From assembly GCA_036510735.1 (NCBI GenBank), contig DATCDK010000033.1, forward strand, positions 1-30,993: a stretch of 30,993 bases of DNA. Direction: 5' to 3'. The stretch is from PALSA-607 sp036510735. Its GTDB lineage: Bacteria > Actinomycetota > Actinomycetes > Acidothermales > Acidothermaceae. The notes beneath the pieces are model-generated. The model ran no database searches. It worked only from the letters and a program-made list of their open reading frames with translations, and was not told the origin of the DNA. The position numbers were made by a program, and so were the translations under genes. Position 1 is the first letter of the stretch; each line of letters opens with the position of its first letter. Below are positions 7,002 through 14,047 of the stretch, one piece after another.

Positions 7002-8087
7002 TCAGGCGACGGTCGGGCGCAGGTCCGCCGCGACCTTCAAGAAGATGTCGTTGGCCTCGGGCTCGCCGATCGTCACGCGCAGGCCCTCGCCTGCGAACGG
7101 GCGTACCACGACGCCGGCCTCGGCGCAGGCCGCGGCCGCACTGTCGGTCTGTTGGCCTGTAGCCAACCATACGAAATTCGCTTCGCTGTCCGGAATGTAC
7201 CATCCGGCACCACGGAGTGCACTGATGACGCGCGTGCGCTCGCTCACGGTGGTGTCGACTCGTTCCAGCAGCTCCTTCTCGGCGACCGGCCGTAGCGAAG
7301 CGACGGCGGCCGCCTGGCCGATCGAGCTCACGGCGAAGGGGACACTGGTCATGTGGATCGCGTCGGCGACCTCCGGATGGGCGACGGCGTACCCGACGCG
7401 GAGCCCGGCCAGTCCGTAGGCCTTCGAGAACGTCCGCAGAACCGCGACGTTGGGCCGGTCGCGATACAGCGTGACTGCATCAGGAACGTCCGGGTCGCGG
7501 TTGAACTCTCGATATGCCTCGTCGAGGACGACCAGACAATCGCTTGGCACCGCGTCAAGGAACGCTTCCAACGGCGCCCGATGCACCGCCGTCCCGGTGG
7601 GATTGTTCGGATTGCAGACCAGCACGATCCGGGTGCGAGGCGTGATAGCTGCCGCCATCGCGTCGAGGTCGTGCACCGCCCCGCTGGTGAGCGGGACCGG
7701 AACCGCGGTCGCGCCTGCCACCTGGACGATGATCGGGTACGCCTCGAACGAGCGCCACGCGTAGACGACCTCGTCGCCCGGGCCGGCGAAGGCCTCGACG
7801 AGCTGAGTCGCGACCCCGACGGATCCGCAGCCAACGACGACGTGGTCGGCCGGGACGTCGAGCTTCTCCGCCAAAGCTTGAACCACAGCGGAGGCCGCGA
7901 GGTCGGGGTAGCGATTGGTGTGCTGGGCGGCGTCGGCGATTGCCTCGAGCACGCTGGGGAGCGGCGGGTACGGCGACTCGTTGGACGACAGCTTGAAGCT
8001 GCGCTGACCGGCCGCTGACGGCCGACCGGCCTTGTAGACCGGGATCCCGGTGAGGTCGGCTCGGGGATGAGGCGATGGCTGGCTCAC
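7002..8087 (-). CDS. pat: Aromatic / histidinol-phosphate aminotransferase (Pat type)
   Basis: A 361-residue fold-type I PLP aminotransferase. Visible motifs: substrate loop KLSSNESPYPPLPSV (31-46), VGCGSVG (85-91), CNPNNPTGT (158-166), LDEAYREF (188-195) with the PLP-contacting Asp/Tyr, and the Schiff-base Lys K222 in RTFSKAYGLAGLRVGY. The segments YAWRSFEAYP and VPFAVSSIGQAAA resemble actinobacterial Pat (mycobacterial HisC2), which makes phenylalanine and other aromatic amino acids, more than the HisC encoded in his operons. Placement next to tRNA-Ser(GCU) and tRNA-Arg(ACG), away from his genes, supports Pat. The ATG at 8087 gives the family length. Histidinol-phosphate activity cannot be excluded. 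Confidence 0.87.
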   Translation of the reverse strand: MSQPSPHPRADLTGIPVYKAGRPSAAGQRSFKLSSNESPYPPLPSVLEAIADAAQHTNRYPDLAASAVVQALAEKLDVPADHVVVGCGSVGVATQLVEAFAGPGDEVVYAWRSFEAYPIIVQVAGATAVPVPLTSGAVHDLDAMAAAITPRTRIVLVCNPNNPTGTAVHRAPLEAFLDAVPSDCLVVLDEAYREFNRDPDVPDAVTLYRDRPNVAVLRTFSKAYGLAGLRVGYAVAHPEVADAIHMTSVPFAVSSIGQAAAVASLRPVAEKELLERVDTTVSERTRVISALRGAGWYIPDSEANFVWLATGQQTDSAAAACAEAGVVVRPFAGEGLRVTIGEPEANDIFLKVAADLRPTVA

Positions 8088-8119
8088 GGCCCAACCCTAG
8101 CCGCGGGTGTCCATCACTT

Positions 8120-8149
8120 TTGGCGCGCCCATCGGCGTCCCGCTACCCT
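8120..8149 (+). promoter_or_regulatory. Probable tRNA-Ser promoter
   Basis: TTGGCG (8120-8125) and TACCCT (8144-8149) are separated by 18 bp and lie 35 bp before the mature tRNA-Ser. A similar TACCCT(T)GCTC core occurs before tRNA-Arg at about 9025-9035, which supports a shared -10 region. Confidence 0.45.
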
Positions 8150-8164
8150 GCTCCGGTACAGCAG

Positions 8165-8182
8165 GAGACCCGTCAGGGTCTC
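8165..8182 (+). other. Hairpin in the tRNA-Ser 5' leader
   Basis: GAGACCC (8165-8171) and GGGTCTC (8176-8182) pair perfectly around the loop GTCA. The hairpin ends one base before the first nucleotide of the mature tRNA-Ser, so it would sit directly beside the RNase P cleavage site. Confidence 0.5.
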
Positions 8183-8183
8183 G

Positions 8184-8274
8184 GGAGGCTTCGCCTAGTC
8201 CGGTCTATGGCGCCGCACTGCTAATGCGGTTTGGGTCTTAAAGCCCATCCGGGGTTCAAATCCCCGAGCCTCCG
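8184..8274 (+). tRNA. tRNA-Ser (anticodon GCU)
   Basis: A 91-nt type II tRNA. The acceptor stem GGAGGCT (8184-8190) pairs with AGCCTCC (8267-8273), with discriminator G at 8274. The anticodon stem CCGCA/TGCGG carries loop CTGCTAA, anticodon GCT at 8220-8222, reading AGC and AGU. The long variable arm (TTTGGGTCTTAAAGCCCA) is typical of serine tRNAs, and the T arm has GGTTCAAATCC. CCA is not encoded. Confidence 0.96.
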
Positions 8275-8315
8275 CGCGGTAACTCAGGTGCTCAGCTGGC
8301 GGCGAAGTTGGTGCG

Positions 8316-9002
8316 GTGACCACTTTCGGGCTCGTACATGGTGCGTACCACGGCGCCTGGTGCTGGGGGCCGACCGTCGCCGAGCTCGAGCGACGCGGCC
8401 ATCGCGCACTCGCCGTCGACTTGCCGTGCGAAGACTCGACCGCCGGCGCCGCGGCATACGCCGCTGCTGCCGTTGAGGCGTTCGCTAGTGCCGGCGATGA
8501 CCTCGTCGTGGTCGGGCATTCGCTGGGCGGTCTGACTATCCCGCTTGTCGCGCACGCACGGCCCGTCCAACGACTCGTGTACCTCTGCGCGATGCTGCCC
8601 CGTCTGGGCCGAGCGCAGGACGACGTCATTGACGACGAACCCGAGATGCTCTTGCCCAGCTCCGAAGGTAGGCCGTACTCGGGCGACGACGGCGCGTCGC
8701 ACTGGCGGCCAGAGGACGCTGCTCGTCGCTTCTTCTCGGACTGTTCGCCGGACGTCGCAACCTGGACAGCCGAGCAGTTGCGTGGCCAGTTCTGGGCGAT
8801 CACGCAGGAGGTCACGCCGTTGGTTGCGTGGCCCAATGTGCCGAGCTCTTATGTCCTGGGCGTCGCCGATCCGATCGTCAACCCGGAATGGTCACGCCGC
8901 GTCGTGCCAGAAGTCTTGGGTGTTCAGCCGGTCGAGATCGCGGCGGGTCACTCGCCGTTTCTGTCTGCACCAGTGGCACTCGTCGACGCCCTCGAGCTGT
9001 AA
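8316..9002 (+). CDS. Alpha/beta hydrolase (methylesterase-like)
   Basis: A 228-residue alpha/beta-fold hydrolase starting at GTG 8316. The N-terminal LVHGAYHGAWCW holds the oxyanion-hole HG motif; the nucleophile is S69 in GHSLGG; the acid is the Asp in GVADPIVNPEW; and the catalytic His is in AAGHSPFLSAP near the C-terminus. The short size and HGAYHGAWCW motif resemble the plant methylesterase/hydroxynitrile lyase-like group of small esterases common in actinobacteria. Substrate is unknown. It sits between two tRNA genes on the same strand with no obvious operon partner. The GTG start places MTTFGLVHG directly at the first beta strand, as expected; no strong ribosome site is seen upstream. 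Confidence 0.85.
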   Translation: MTTFGLVHGAYHGAWCWGPTVAELERRGHRALAVDLPCEDSTAGAAAYAAAAVEAFASAGDDLVVVGHSLGGLTIPLVAHARPVQRLVYLCAMLPRLGRAQDDVIDDEPEMLLPSSEGRPYSGDDGASHWRPEDAARRFFSDCSPDVATWTAEQLRGQFWAITQEVTPLVAWPNVPSSYVLGVADPIVNPEWSRRVVPEVLGVQPVEIAAGHSPFLSAPVALVDALEL

Positions 9003-9076
9003 GTCGCGCCATCCGCCGACCCTGTACCCTTGCTCTTCGCGCGCTCGTGGCTCACTACGCTGGTGCGCACTCGCTG

Positions 9077-9149
9077 GCGCTCGTAGCTCAACGGATAGAG
9101 CACTTGACTACGGATCAAGAGGTTGGGGGTTCGAATCCCTCCGAGCGCA
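9077..9149 (+). tRNA. tRNA-Arg (anticodon ACG)
   Basis: A 73-nt tRNA. Acceptor stem GCGCTCG (9077-9083) pairs with CGAGCGC (9142-9148), discriminator A at 9149. The anticodon stem CTTGA/TCAAG holds loop CTACGGA, anticodon ACG at 9110-9112 (A34 normally deaminated to inosine, reading CGN). The D arm (TAGCTCAACGGATAGAGCA) and T arm (GGGGTTCGAATCCC) are standard. CCA is not encoded. Confidence 0.97.
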
Positions 9150-9251
9150 CTTATCTGACCAGCGGATTTACCGAATCTGGTAGCCCCGCTGAGTCATTTC
9201 AGGGCGCGAGTGGGCGATCAGTCGTGCCCGCCTGACCAGCGCCAGCACATG

Positions 9252-9302
9252 TATCCCATACCGAGCCAGCTCGTTAGTATGGTTTATGCGTTATCCCATA
9301 CC
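9252..9302. promoter_or_regulatory. CCATAC/GTATGG operator upstream of fic
   Basis: TATCCCATACC occurs twice (9252-9262 and 9292-9302), 40 bp apart. Between them lies the inverted half-site GTATGG (9277-9282), and CCATAC-c-GAGC (9256-9266) forms an interrupted palindrome with GCTC-gtta-GTATGG (9269-9282). The three half-sites end 24 bp before the fic ATG, where a repressor would block the promoter. The Fic C-terminal winged helix itself is a candidate binder. Confidence 0.55.
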
Positions 9303-9325
9303 AACGATCATCGGGGGTACGGCTT

Positions 9326-10540
9326 ATGAGAGGCCACCTCGAACCGGCCACCTGGCGTTACGACCCTGCCCTGTACGCCGCTCCTCGCTACCGCAAAGCA
9401 TGCGCGTACGACGCGTTCGTTCCTGATCCGATCGCCAGCTTTGTCGGATCCTTGAGCAGTGACACCGCTGCGGTGGTATCCGAAGCTGAGGCGGCCATTC
9501 ACGACCTAAATGCGAGGGCCCGACCGGCGCTCGCCCCTTTGGCGCGACTCCTGCTTCGAACCGAGTCGATCGCGTCGTCCAAGGTCGAGGGCATGCAGCT
9601 CAATGGTCGCGATCTGGCACGGGCGGAAGCCCGCATCGACACGGGCGGCAAGGTGGGACCGACCGCTCGGGAGATCTTGGCCAACATCGATGCGATGGAA
9701 CTCGCAGTCGACGAGGCCAGTTCAACTGGCCACATTGTCATCGAGGACATCGTCGCTATCCACCGAGCTCTGATGGCAGGTACCCCGAACTTTCAGATCG
9801 CAGGCAGGGTACGCACTACCCAAAACTGGATCGGTGGCAACAACTACAACCCGTGCGGCGCCAGCTTCGTCGGGCCGCCACCCGAGGAGGTGCCGCGCCT
9901 GCTGGCCGACCTTTGCGTGGCACTCACCGAGGACCAGTTACCCCCGCTAGTGCAAGCGGCCCTGATCCATGCGCAATTCGAAACCATCCACCCCTTTCTC
10001 GACGGCAACGGGCGGACCGGCCGCGCCCTGATCCACGTGGTTCTGCGGCGAAGAGGCTTGGCGCCGGCCTATGTGCCGCCGATTAGCGTCGTGCTGGCGG
10101 CCAACAAGTCCAGGTACATCGCCGGACTCACCCGTTTCCGCGACGACGACATCGATGGCTGGATCACCGACTTCGCCTCAGCCTCTGCGCAGGCCGCAGG
10201 TCTGGCCGCTTCCTACTTGAGCGCTGTACAGGACCTCCAGAGCCGTTGGCGTGAACAACTGCGGACCAATGTCGCTCCGCGGGCGGATTCCGCTGCGTGG
10301 CGCATCATCGACGTGCTGCCAGCCCACCCGGTGATCACATTGCCAGTCGCCGTGGTAGCCGTGGCGCGCACCAAGGCTGTGGTCAACCAGGCGCTCGCGC
10401 ACCTTGAGCAAGCCGGCGTCCTCCTAAGGCTGTCTCAAAGTGAGCGCAACCGCACCTGGGAAGCTGCAGGACTGCTGGATCTGCTGACAGGTCTGGAGGG
10501 CGGGGAGCCACTGACGGCGCGCGGGATCCCCTCGGCCTGA
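9326..10540 (+). CDS. Fic family protein, class II (self-inhibited), with C-terminal winged helix
   Basis: A 404-residue Fic protein that would transfer AMP (or another nucleotide group) from a nucleotide to a hydroxyl side chain of a target protein. The catalytic motif HPFLDGNGRTGR is at residues 222-233. The N-terminal helix has S84-x3-E88-G89 (SSKVEG), which fits the (S/T)xxxE(G/N) inhibitory motif of class II Fic proteins, whose Glu blocks productive ATP binding. NYNPCGASFVGPPP (about 173-186) is the target-clamping flap. The C-terminal ~90 residues resemble a winged-helix DNA-binding domain, so autoregulation through the upstream CCATAC sites is plausible. The ATG at 9326 has a G-rich stretch about 9 nt before it. 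No antitoxin gene is beside it, consistent with inhibition built into the same chain. Confidence 0.9.
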   Translation: MRGHLEPATWRYDPALYAAPRYRKACAYDAFVPDPIASFVGSLSSDTAAVVSEAEAAIHDLNARARPALAPLARLLLRTESIASSKVEGMQLNGRDLARAEARIDTGGKVGPTAREILANIDAMELAVDEASSTGHIVIEDIVAIHRALMAGTPNFQIAGRVRTTQNWIGGNNYNPCGASFVGPPPEEVPRLLADLCVALTEDQLPPLVQAALIHAQFETIHPFLDGNGRTGRALIHVVLRRRGLAPAYVPPISVVLAANKSRYIAGLTRFRDDDIDGWITDFASASAQAAGLAASYLSAVQDLQSRWREQLRTNVAPRADSAAWRIIDVLPAHPVITLPVAVVAVARTKAVVNQALAHLEQAGVLLRLSQSERNRTWEAAGLLDLLTGLEGGEPLTARGIPSA

Positions 10541-10574
10541 ACGCCTTCGGGCCACTGGCCCGAGAATGCAAAAC

Positions 10575-10598
10575 GGAAGGGAGTTGCAACTCCCTTCC
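10575..10598. terminator. Perfect 24-bp palindrome between fic and helR
   Basis: GGAAGGGAGTTG (10575-10586) is followed immediately by its reverse complement CAACTCCCTTCC (10587-10598). As RNA it forms a strong hairpin 34 nt after the fic stop, so a terminator is likely although only ACTCTT follows instead of a T-run. Its centre, TTGCAA (10584-10589), is also 19 bp before TATAGC (10609-10614), so it might overlap the helR promoter and act as an operator. Confidence 0.55.
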
Positions 10599-10621
10599 AC
10601 TCTTAACGTATAGCGCACCTG

Positions 10622-10640
10622 GGGTCTTGCGGCAAGACCC
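10622..10640 (+). promoter_or_regulatory. Rifamycin-associated element (RAE) controlling helR
   Basis: GGGTCTTGCGGCAAGACCC is a perfect 19-bp inverted repeat (9-bp arms around one G). It closely matches the known RAE consensus found before rifamycin-induced genes of actinobacteria (GGGGCTTGCGGCAAGGCCC type). It lies 8 bp after a -10-like TATAGC (10609-10614), close to the expected transcription start, and 54 bp before the helR GTG. A small hairpin CCGAGG/CCTCGG (10664-10682) lies in the leader just before the ribosome site. Confidence 0.85.
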
Positions 10641-10694
10641 GGGTCATGCCGCAGAATCGCCAGCCGAGGCCTACAACCTCGGATCGGAGATGAC

Positions 10695-12866
10695 GTGAAC
10701 CGCTTATCTACGAGCGCTTTTGACCTTCCCGAGCACCTCAAAGCCAAGGCCGACCCGCGGCTGATGGCGGGCGACGGGCGGCACTTCGCCGCCATAGCGG
10801 AAAGCCTCGAACAATCGACTGCCGACCTGTCGGAGCGCCTCGACGCGGAGCGCAAAGCGCCCGGTGGCATCGGCCAGGAGGGGATGGATAGGGACATGCA
10901 GGTCCACCGGCTGACCGCTCGTCTGCGCACGCTGCGTCGCTTCGGTTTGGACCTCTGTCTCGGGCACATTGTCAGCGCAGACAGCGTCGAGCCGACCTAC
11001 ATCGGGCGACTCGGCCTTACCGACAGCTCAGGACGCCGACTGCTGCTGGACTGGCGTTCGCCCGCCGCTGAGCCGTTCTTCGGAGCGACGCATGCCAACC
11101 CGATGGGCCTGACGAGCCGTCGCAGATACCGGTGGACCCGCGGTCGGATCAGCGACTACTGGGACGAGGTGTTCACCGCGGACGGATTCGAGGGGCACGC
11201 CGCGGCGCTCGATGACCAGTCCGCTTTCATCGCCAGTCTGGGCAGCAGCCGGTCGCCGCAGATGCGAGACGTACTCGCCACCATCGCGGCCGACCAGGAT
11301 GCCGTCATCCGCGCGGGATCCCAGGGCGCGCTGGTCGTCGACGGCGGTCCGGGTACCGGGAAGACCGTCGTCGCTCTGCACCGAGCCGCGTACCTCCTGT
11401 ACTCCGACCCGCACATCGGTCAGCATCGCGGCGGCGTGCTGTTCATCGGTCCGCACCAGCTCTACCTGGCCTACGTCGCCGACGTCCTGCCCAGCCTCGG
11501 AGAGGAAGGCGTGCAGACCTGCACCCTGCGGGAGCTCGTCGCCGAAGGTGCGACCGCGCGGATCGAAGGTGATCCGAAGGTGGCCGCCCTGAAGTCGTCC
11601 GCCGAACTGGTGCATGCCGTCGAGACGGCTGTCAGGTTCTACGAGGAGCCTCCTCGCAACGGGATGACGATCTCGACCGACTGGTCCGACCTCTGGCTCA
11701 GCGCCGACGACTGGGCCGAGGCGTTCGAAGCGCCAGACCCAGGGACGCCGCACAACGAGAGGCGCGAGCAGGTCTGGGAGGAGCTGCTCAGGATCCTGAT
11801 GGACAAGCACGACGATGACGTGCCGGTCGACCAGCTCCGAAAGTCGCTCATGCAGGACGACGAGCTGCGCACCACCTTTAACGGAGCCTGGCCGTTGGTT
11901 GACACGACCGACCTCGTCGCGGACCTGTGGTCGGTCCCTGCCTACCTGCGCAAATGCGCGCCGTGGCTGCGCCCCGACGAGGTCCAGGCCTTACAGCGCC
12001 GTGATGCCCAAGCGTGGACGGTCTCGGACTTGCCGCTTCTCGATGCGGCGCGGCAGCGACTCGGCGACCCGGAGACCTCGCGGCGGCAGCGCCGGCACGA
12101 AGCGAGCGTCGCCGCGCGGCGTGAGCAAATGGCGCAGGTCGTCGATGACCTGATTGCGGTTGCCGACGACGAGTACGGCACCGGTCTTGTGACGATGCTG
12201 CGTGGTGAAGACTTCGAGGACGCCTTGGTTGACGAGGCCGGCCTGCCCGCTGCAACTCCCGACCTGCTCGCCGGTCCGTTCGCGCACGTTGTGGTCGATG
12301 AAGCCCAGGAACTGACGGACGCCGAGTGGCAGATGTTGCTGCTCCGCTGCCCGTCGCGCAGCTTCACCGTCGTCGGCGACCGTGCGCAGGCCAGGCACGG
12401 GTTCACCGAATCGTGGCAGGAGCGACTCGAGCGGATCGGGCTCGGTCAGATCAATCTCGCCCGTTTGAGCATCAACTATCGGACGCCGGCAGTGGTGATG
12501 GCGGAGGCCGAGCCGGTCATCCGGGCCGTCCTCCCGGACGCCAACGTGCCGAGGTCCATCCGCAGGACGGATGCACCCGTCGTCCATGGCCCTGTTTCGG
12601 ATCTGGGCTCGATCCTCGAGAAGTGGCTTGCCGAGAATGCCGAAGGCATCGCCTGCGTCATCGGCACTGGTGACGCGCGTGACGGCGCGGTTCGGGCTGG
12701 GTCGCGTGTCCGGTCATTGACGCCGGAACTCTCGAAGGGGCTCGAGTTCGACCTTGTCGTCCTCGTCGACCCGCAGACATTCGGCGAGGGCATCGAAGGG
12801 GCGGTCGACCGCTACGTCGCGATGACTCGAGCGACTCAGCAACTCGTGATTCTCACCAGCGCTTGA
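10695..12866 (+). CDS. helR: RNA polymerase recycling motor ATPase HelR (HelD-like)
   Basis: A 723-residue superfamily 1 helicase-like ATPase of the HelD/HelR group, which binds core RNA polymerase, frees stalled enzyme from DNA and can displace rifamycins. Seen here: an N-terminal helical region likely to form the coiled-coil arm (about 28-90); a HelD/HelR-type domain YIGRLGLTDSSGRRLLLDWRSPAAEPFF (about 102-129); Walker A GGPGTGKT (217-224); Walker B VVVDEAQEL (about 532-540) followed by FTVVGDRAQ; and a C-terminal motif SKGLEFDLVVL with YVAMTRATQQL. GTG 10695 is preceded by GGAG with 5-nt spacing. Codon 4 is a rare TTA, and another TTA occurs near 11990. The RAE just upstream predicts induction by rifamycins. 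Its stop overlaps the start of the next small gene. Confidence 0.9.
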   Translation: MNRLSTSAFDLPEHLKAKADPRLMAGDGRHFAAIAESLEQSTADLSERLDAERKAPGGIGQEGMDRDMQVHRLTARLRTLRRFGLDLCLGHIVSADSVEPTYIGRLGLTDSSGRRLLLDWRSPAAEPFFGATHANPMGLTSRRRYRWTRGRISDYWDEVFTADGFEGHAAALDDQSAFIASLGSSRSPQMRDVLATIAADQDAVIRAGSQGALVVDGGPGTGKTVVALHRAAYLLYSDPHIGQHRGGVLFIGPHQLYLAYVADVLPSLGEEGVQTCTLRELVAEGATARIEGDPKVAALKSSAELVHAVETAVRFYEEPPRNGMTISTDWSDLWLSADDWAEAFEAPDPGTPHNERREQVWEELLRILMDKHDDDVPVDQLRKSLMQDDELRTTFNGAWPLVDTTDLVADLWSVPAYLRKCAPWLRPDEVQALQRRDAQAWTVSDLPLLDAARQRLGDPETSRRQRRHEASVAARREQMAQVVDDLIAVADDEYGTGLVTMLRGEDFEDALVDEAGLPAATPDLLAGPFAHVVVDEAQELTDAEWQMLLLRCPSRSFTVVGDRAQARHGFTESWQERLERIGLGQINLARLSINYRTPAVVMAEAEPVIRAVLPDANVPRSIRRTDAPVVHGPVSDLGSILEKWLAENAEGIACVIGTGDARDGAVRAGSRVRSLTPELSKGLEFDLVVLVDPQTFGEGIEGAVDRYVAMTRATQQLVILTSA

Positions 12867-13138
12867 CAGCGCACGCCTTCGTCGCTGTCACGCTGCTCTA
12901 CGTCTACTGCATGTGGTCCGACCTGGTCTACCGTCGCCGGAGCTTGGTTGGCCTCGCTGCCTTCCTCGCCGCTCAGGTGAGCGTGCTCGTCGTCGGAGCG
13001 CTCATTGCGACCGCGACCCACGCGTGGCACGACATCGGCCACTTCTTCACTACCGTCGGCGCCGGCGGACTCACTGGGCTGCTGGCCGGCCTAGCCGTCG
13101 TCCTTCTCACGGTGGTTTCGTCAGCATGCGCCGGGTAA
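12863..13138 (+). CDS. Small membrane protein coupled to helR
   Basis: I recognise no family. A 91-residue hydrophobic protein read from TTG 12863, which overlaps the helR stop as TTGA, the usual sign of translational coupling. Third codon positions are strongly G/C-biased, so the frame looks truly coding. Two to three membrane segments are visible: about residues 5-17, 27-50 (LVGLAAFLAAQVSVLVVGAL) and 62-88 (FFTTVGAGGLTGLLAGLAVV), with a basic YRRRS loop between the first two. If coupled, it would share rifamycin induction with helR. An internal ATG at 12911 would remove the first segment and is the alternative start. Confidence 0.65.
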   Translation: MTAHAFVAVTLLYVYCMWSDLVYRRRSLVGLAAFLAAQVSVLVVGALIATATHAWHDIGHFFTTVGAGGLTGLLAGLAVVLLTVVSSACAG

Positions 13139-13326
13139 CCGTCTGAGCCGTTACGCACCTTCCGCGGTCACGGCTTTGACCGGAGACGCGTAACGCGTTG
13201 AATGTCGTCGAGAACACATAGATAAGACGTTGCATCGTCGCGATGATCGAGGCCTAGTCAGGGCAGGTTCTTCGCCCTAGTCTCCGCTTGACGAAATACT
13301 GACGAAAAAGTTACGGGGGCAATACC

Positions 13327-13842
13327 TTGCGTCTCAATCCACCCGGCGTTGTAGCCATCGCGCTGATCACCGGCTTGTCGATGGCTTCCTGCGCTGGCTC
13401 ATCGAAGCCGACCGCTTCGCCTGCGACAGTGACCGTCACCCAAGCACCGCCAACCGACCAGGCCAATGCAAGCGTGGCACCGTCGGCAGCTGCGACGACG
13501 TCAGCCCCCGCGCCAACGCCAGCCCCCGCGCCGAGCAAGGCGGCAACTACGTCGGCGACTCCGGCCGCAGCGCCTACGCCGTTTGCCACTACCCAGACGT
13601 GGGTGATGCCGGATCTGCGAGGCAAGGTTCTTCAAACGGCTCAGGATGCGATTCAAGCGCTCACGGGCGACGCGGTGTTCTTTACGACATCGCACGACGC
13701 GACAGGTGCCGGGCGACACCAGATCCTCGACCGCGACTGGAAGGTATGCACACAGAACGTCGCACCGGGCACCGCGTTCGATGCGGCCGCGAAAATCGAC
13801 TTCGGCGTAGTCCGTGTAGACACCGAGTCCTGTCCGAGTTAG
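13327..13842 (+). CDS. Lipoprotein with C-terminal PASTA-type domain
   Basis: A 171-residue predicted lipoprotein starting at TTG 13327 with GGGGG about 7 nt upstream. The signal peptide ends at a lipobox-like SMASC with C22. A Pro/Ala/Thr/Ser linker (about 28-88) leads to a single PASTA-like domain (about 92-165): WVMPDLRGKVLQTAQDAIQAL, then DATGAGRHQILDRDWKVCTQNVAPGT, which is the usual beta-strand and turn pattern for these domains. PASTA domains bind peptidoglycan fragments or mediate wall localisation; no kinase or PBP domain is attached here. The upstream 188 bp holds no gene; it contains a TTGACG (13288-13293) that might be a -35 box, but no convincing -10. Confidence 0.78.
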   Translation: MRLNPPGVVAIALITGLSMASCAGSSKPTASPATVTVTQAPPTDQANASVAPSAAATTSAPAPTPAPAPSKAATTSATPAAAPTPFATTQTWVMPDLRGKVLQTAQDAIQALTGDAVFFTTSHDATGAGRHQILDRDWKVCTQNVAPGTAFDAAAKIDFGVVRVDTESCPS

Positions 13843-13876
13843 TTCACAACGGCACCGTAGGCGTAGCGACGTATGG

Positions 13877-14047
13877 CTATTTGCCCGCGGTCACCGTTTT
13901 GAGTTCGGCTAGTGACTCGCGGATCAGGTCCGCGAAGTCGCGCTTGTTGGTCGCATCGATCCACCGCTCGAACGCGATCTTGAAGACGGCGATCCCGGCT
14001 TCGGCGGTCAGATTCGCGGTCTTGCCAAAAATGGGGCCGTAATTCCT
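13877..14047 (-). pseudogene. 3' remnant of a TetR-family regulator gene
   Basis: On the minus strand this 171-bp stretch reads as 56 codons ending in TAG (13877-13879), with strong G/C third positions. The product includes EAGIAVFKIAFERWID and DFADLIRESLAELKTV, typical of the last two helices of TetR C-terminal domains. There is no start codon and no DNA-binding N-terminal domain: upstream the frame runs directly into the TGA stop of the amidoligase gene, which happens to be in the same frame. I read it as the end of a regulator gene whose 5' part was lost when the neighbouring operon was joined here. The missing part is not found elsewhere in the window. Confidence 0.6.

Noticed and set aside
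9077..13300. Integrated element bounded by tRNA-Arg attachment sites
   Set aside because: No second copy of the tRNA-Arg 3' end was found in the window and there is no integrase; fic and helR may still be acquired genes.
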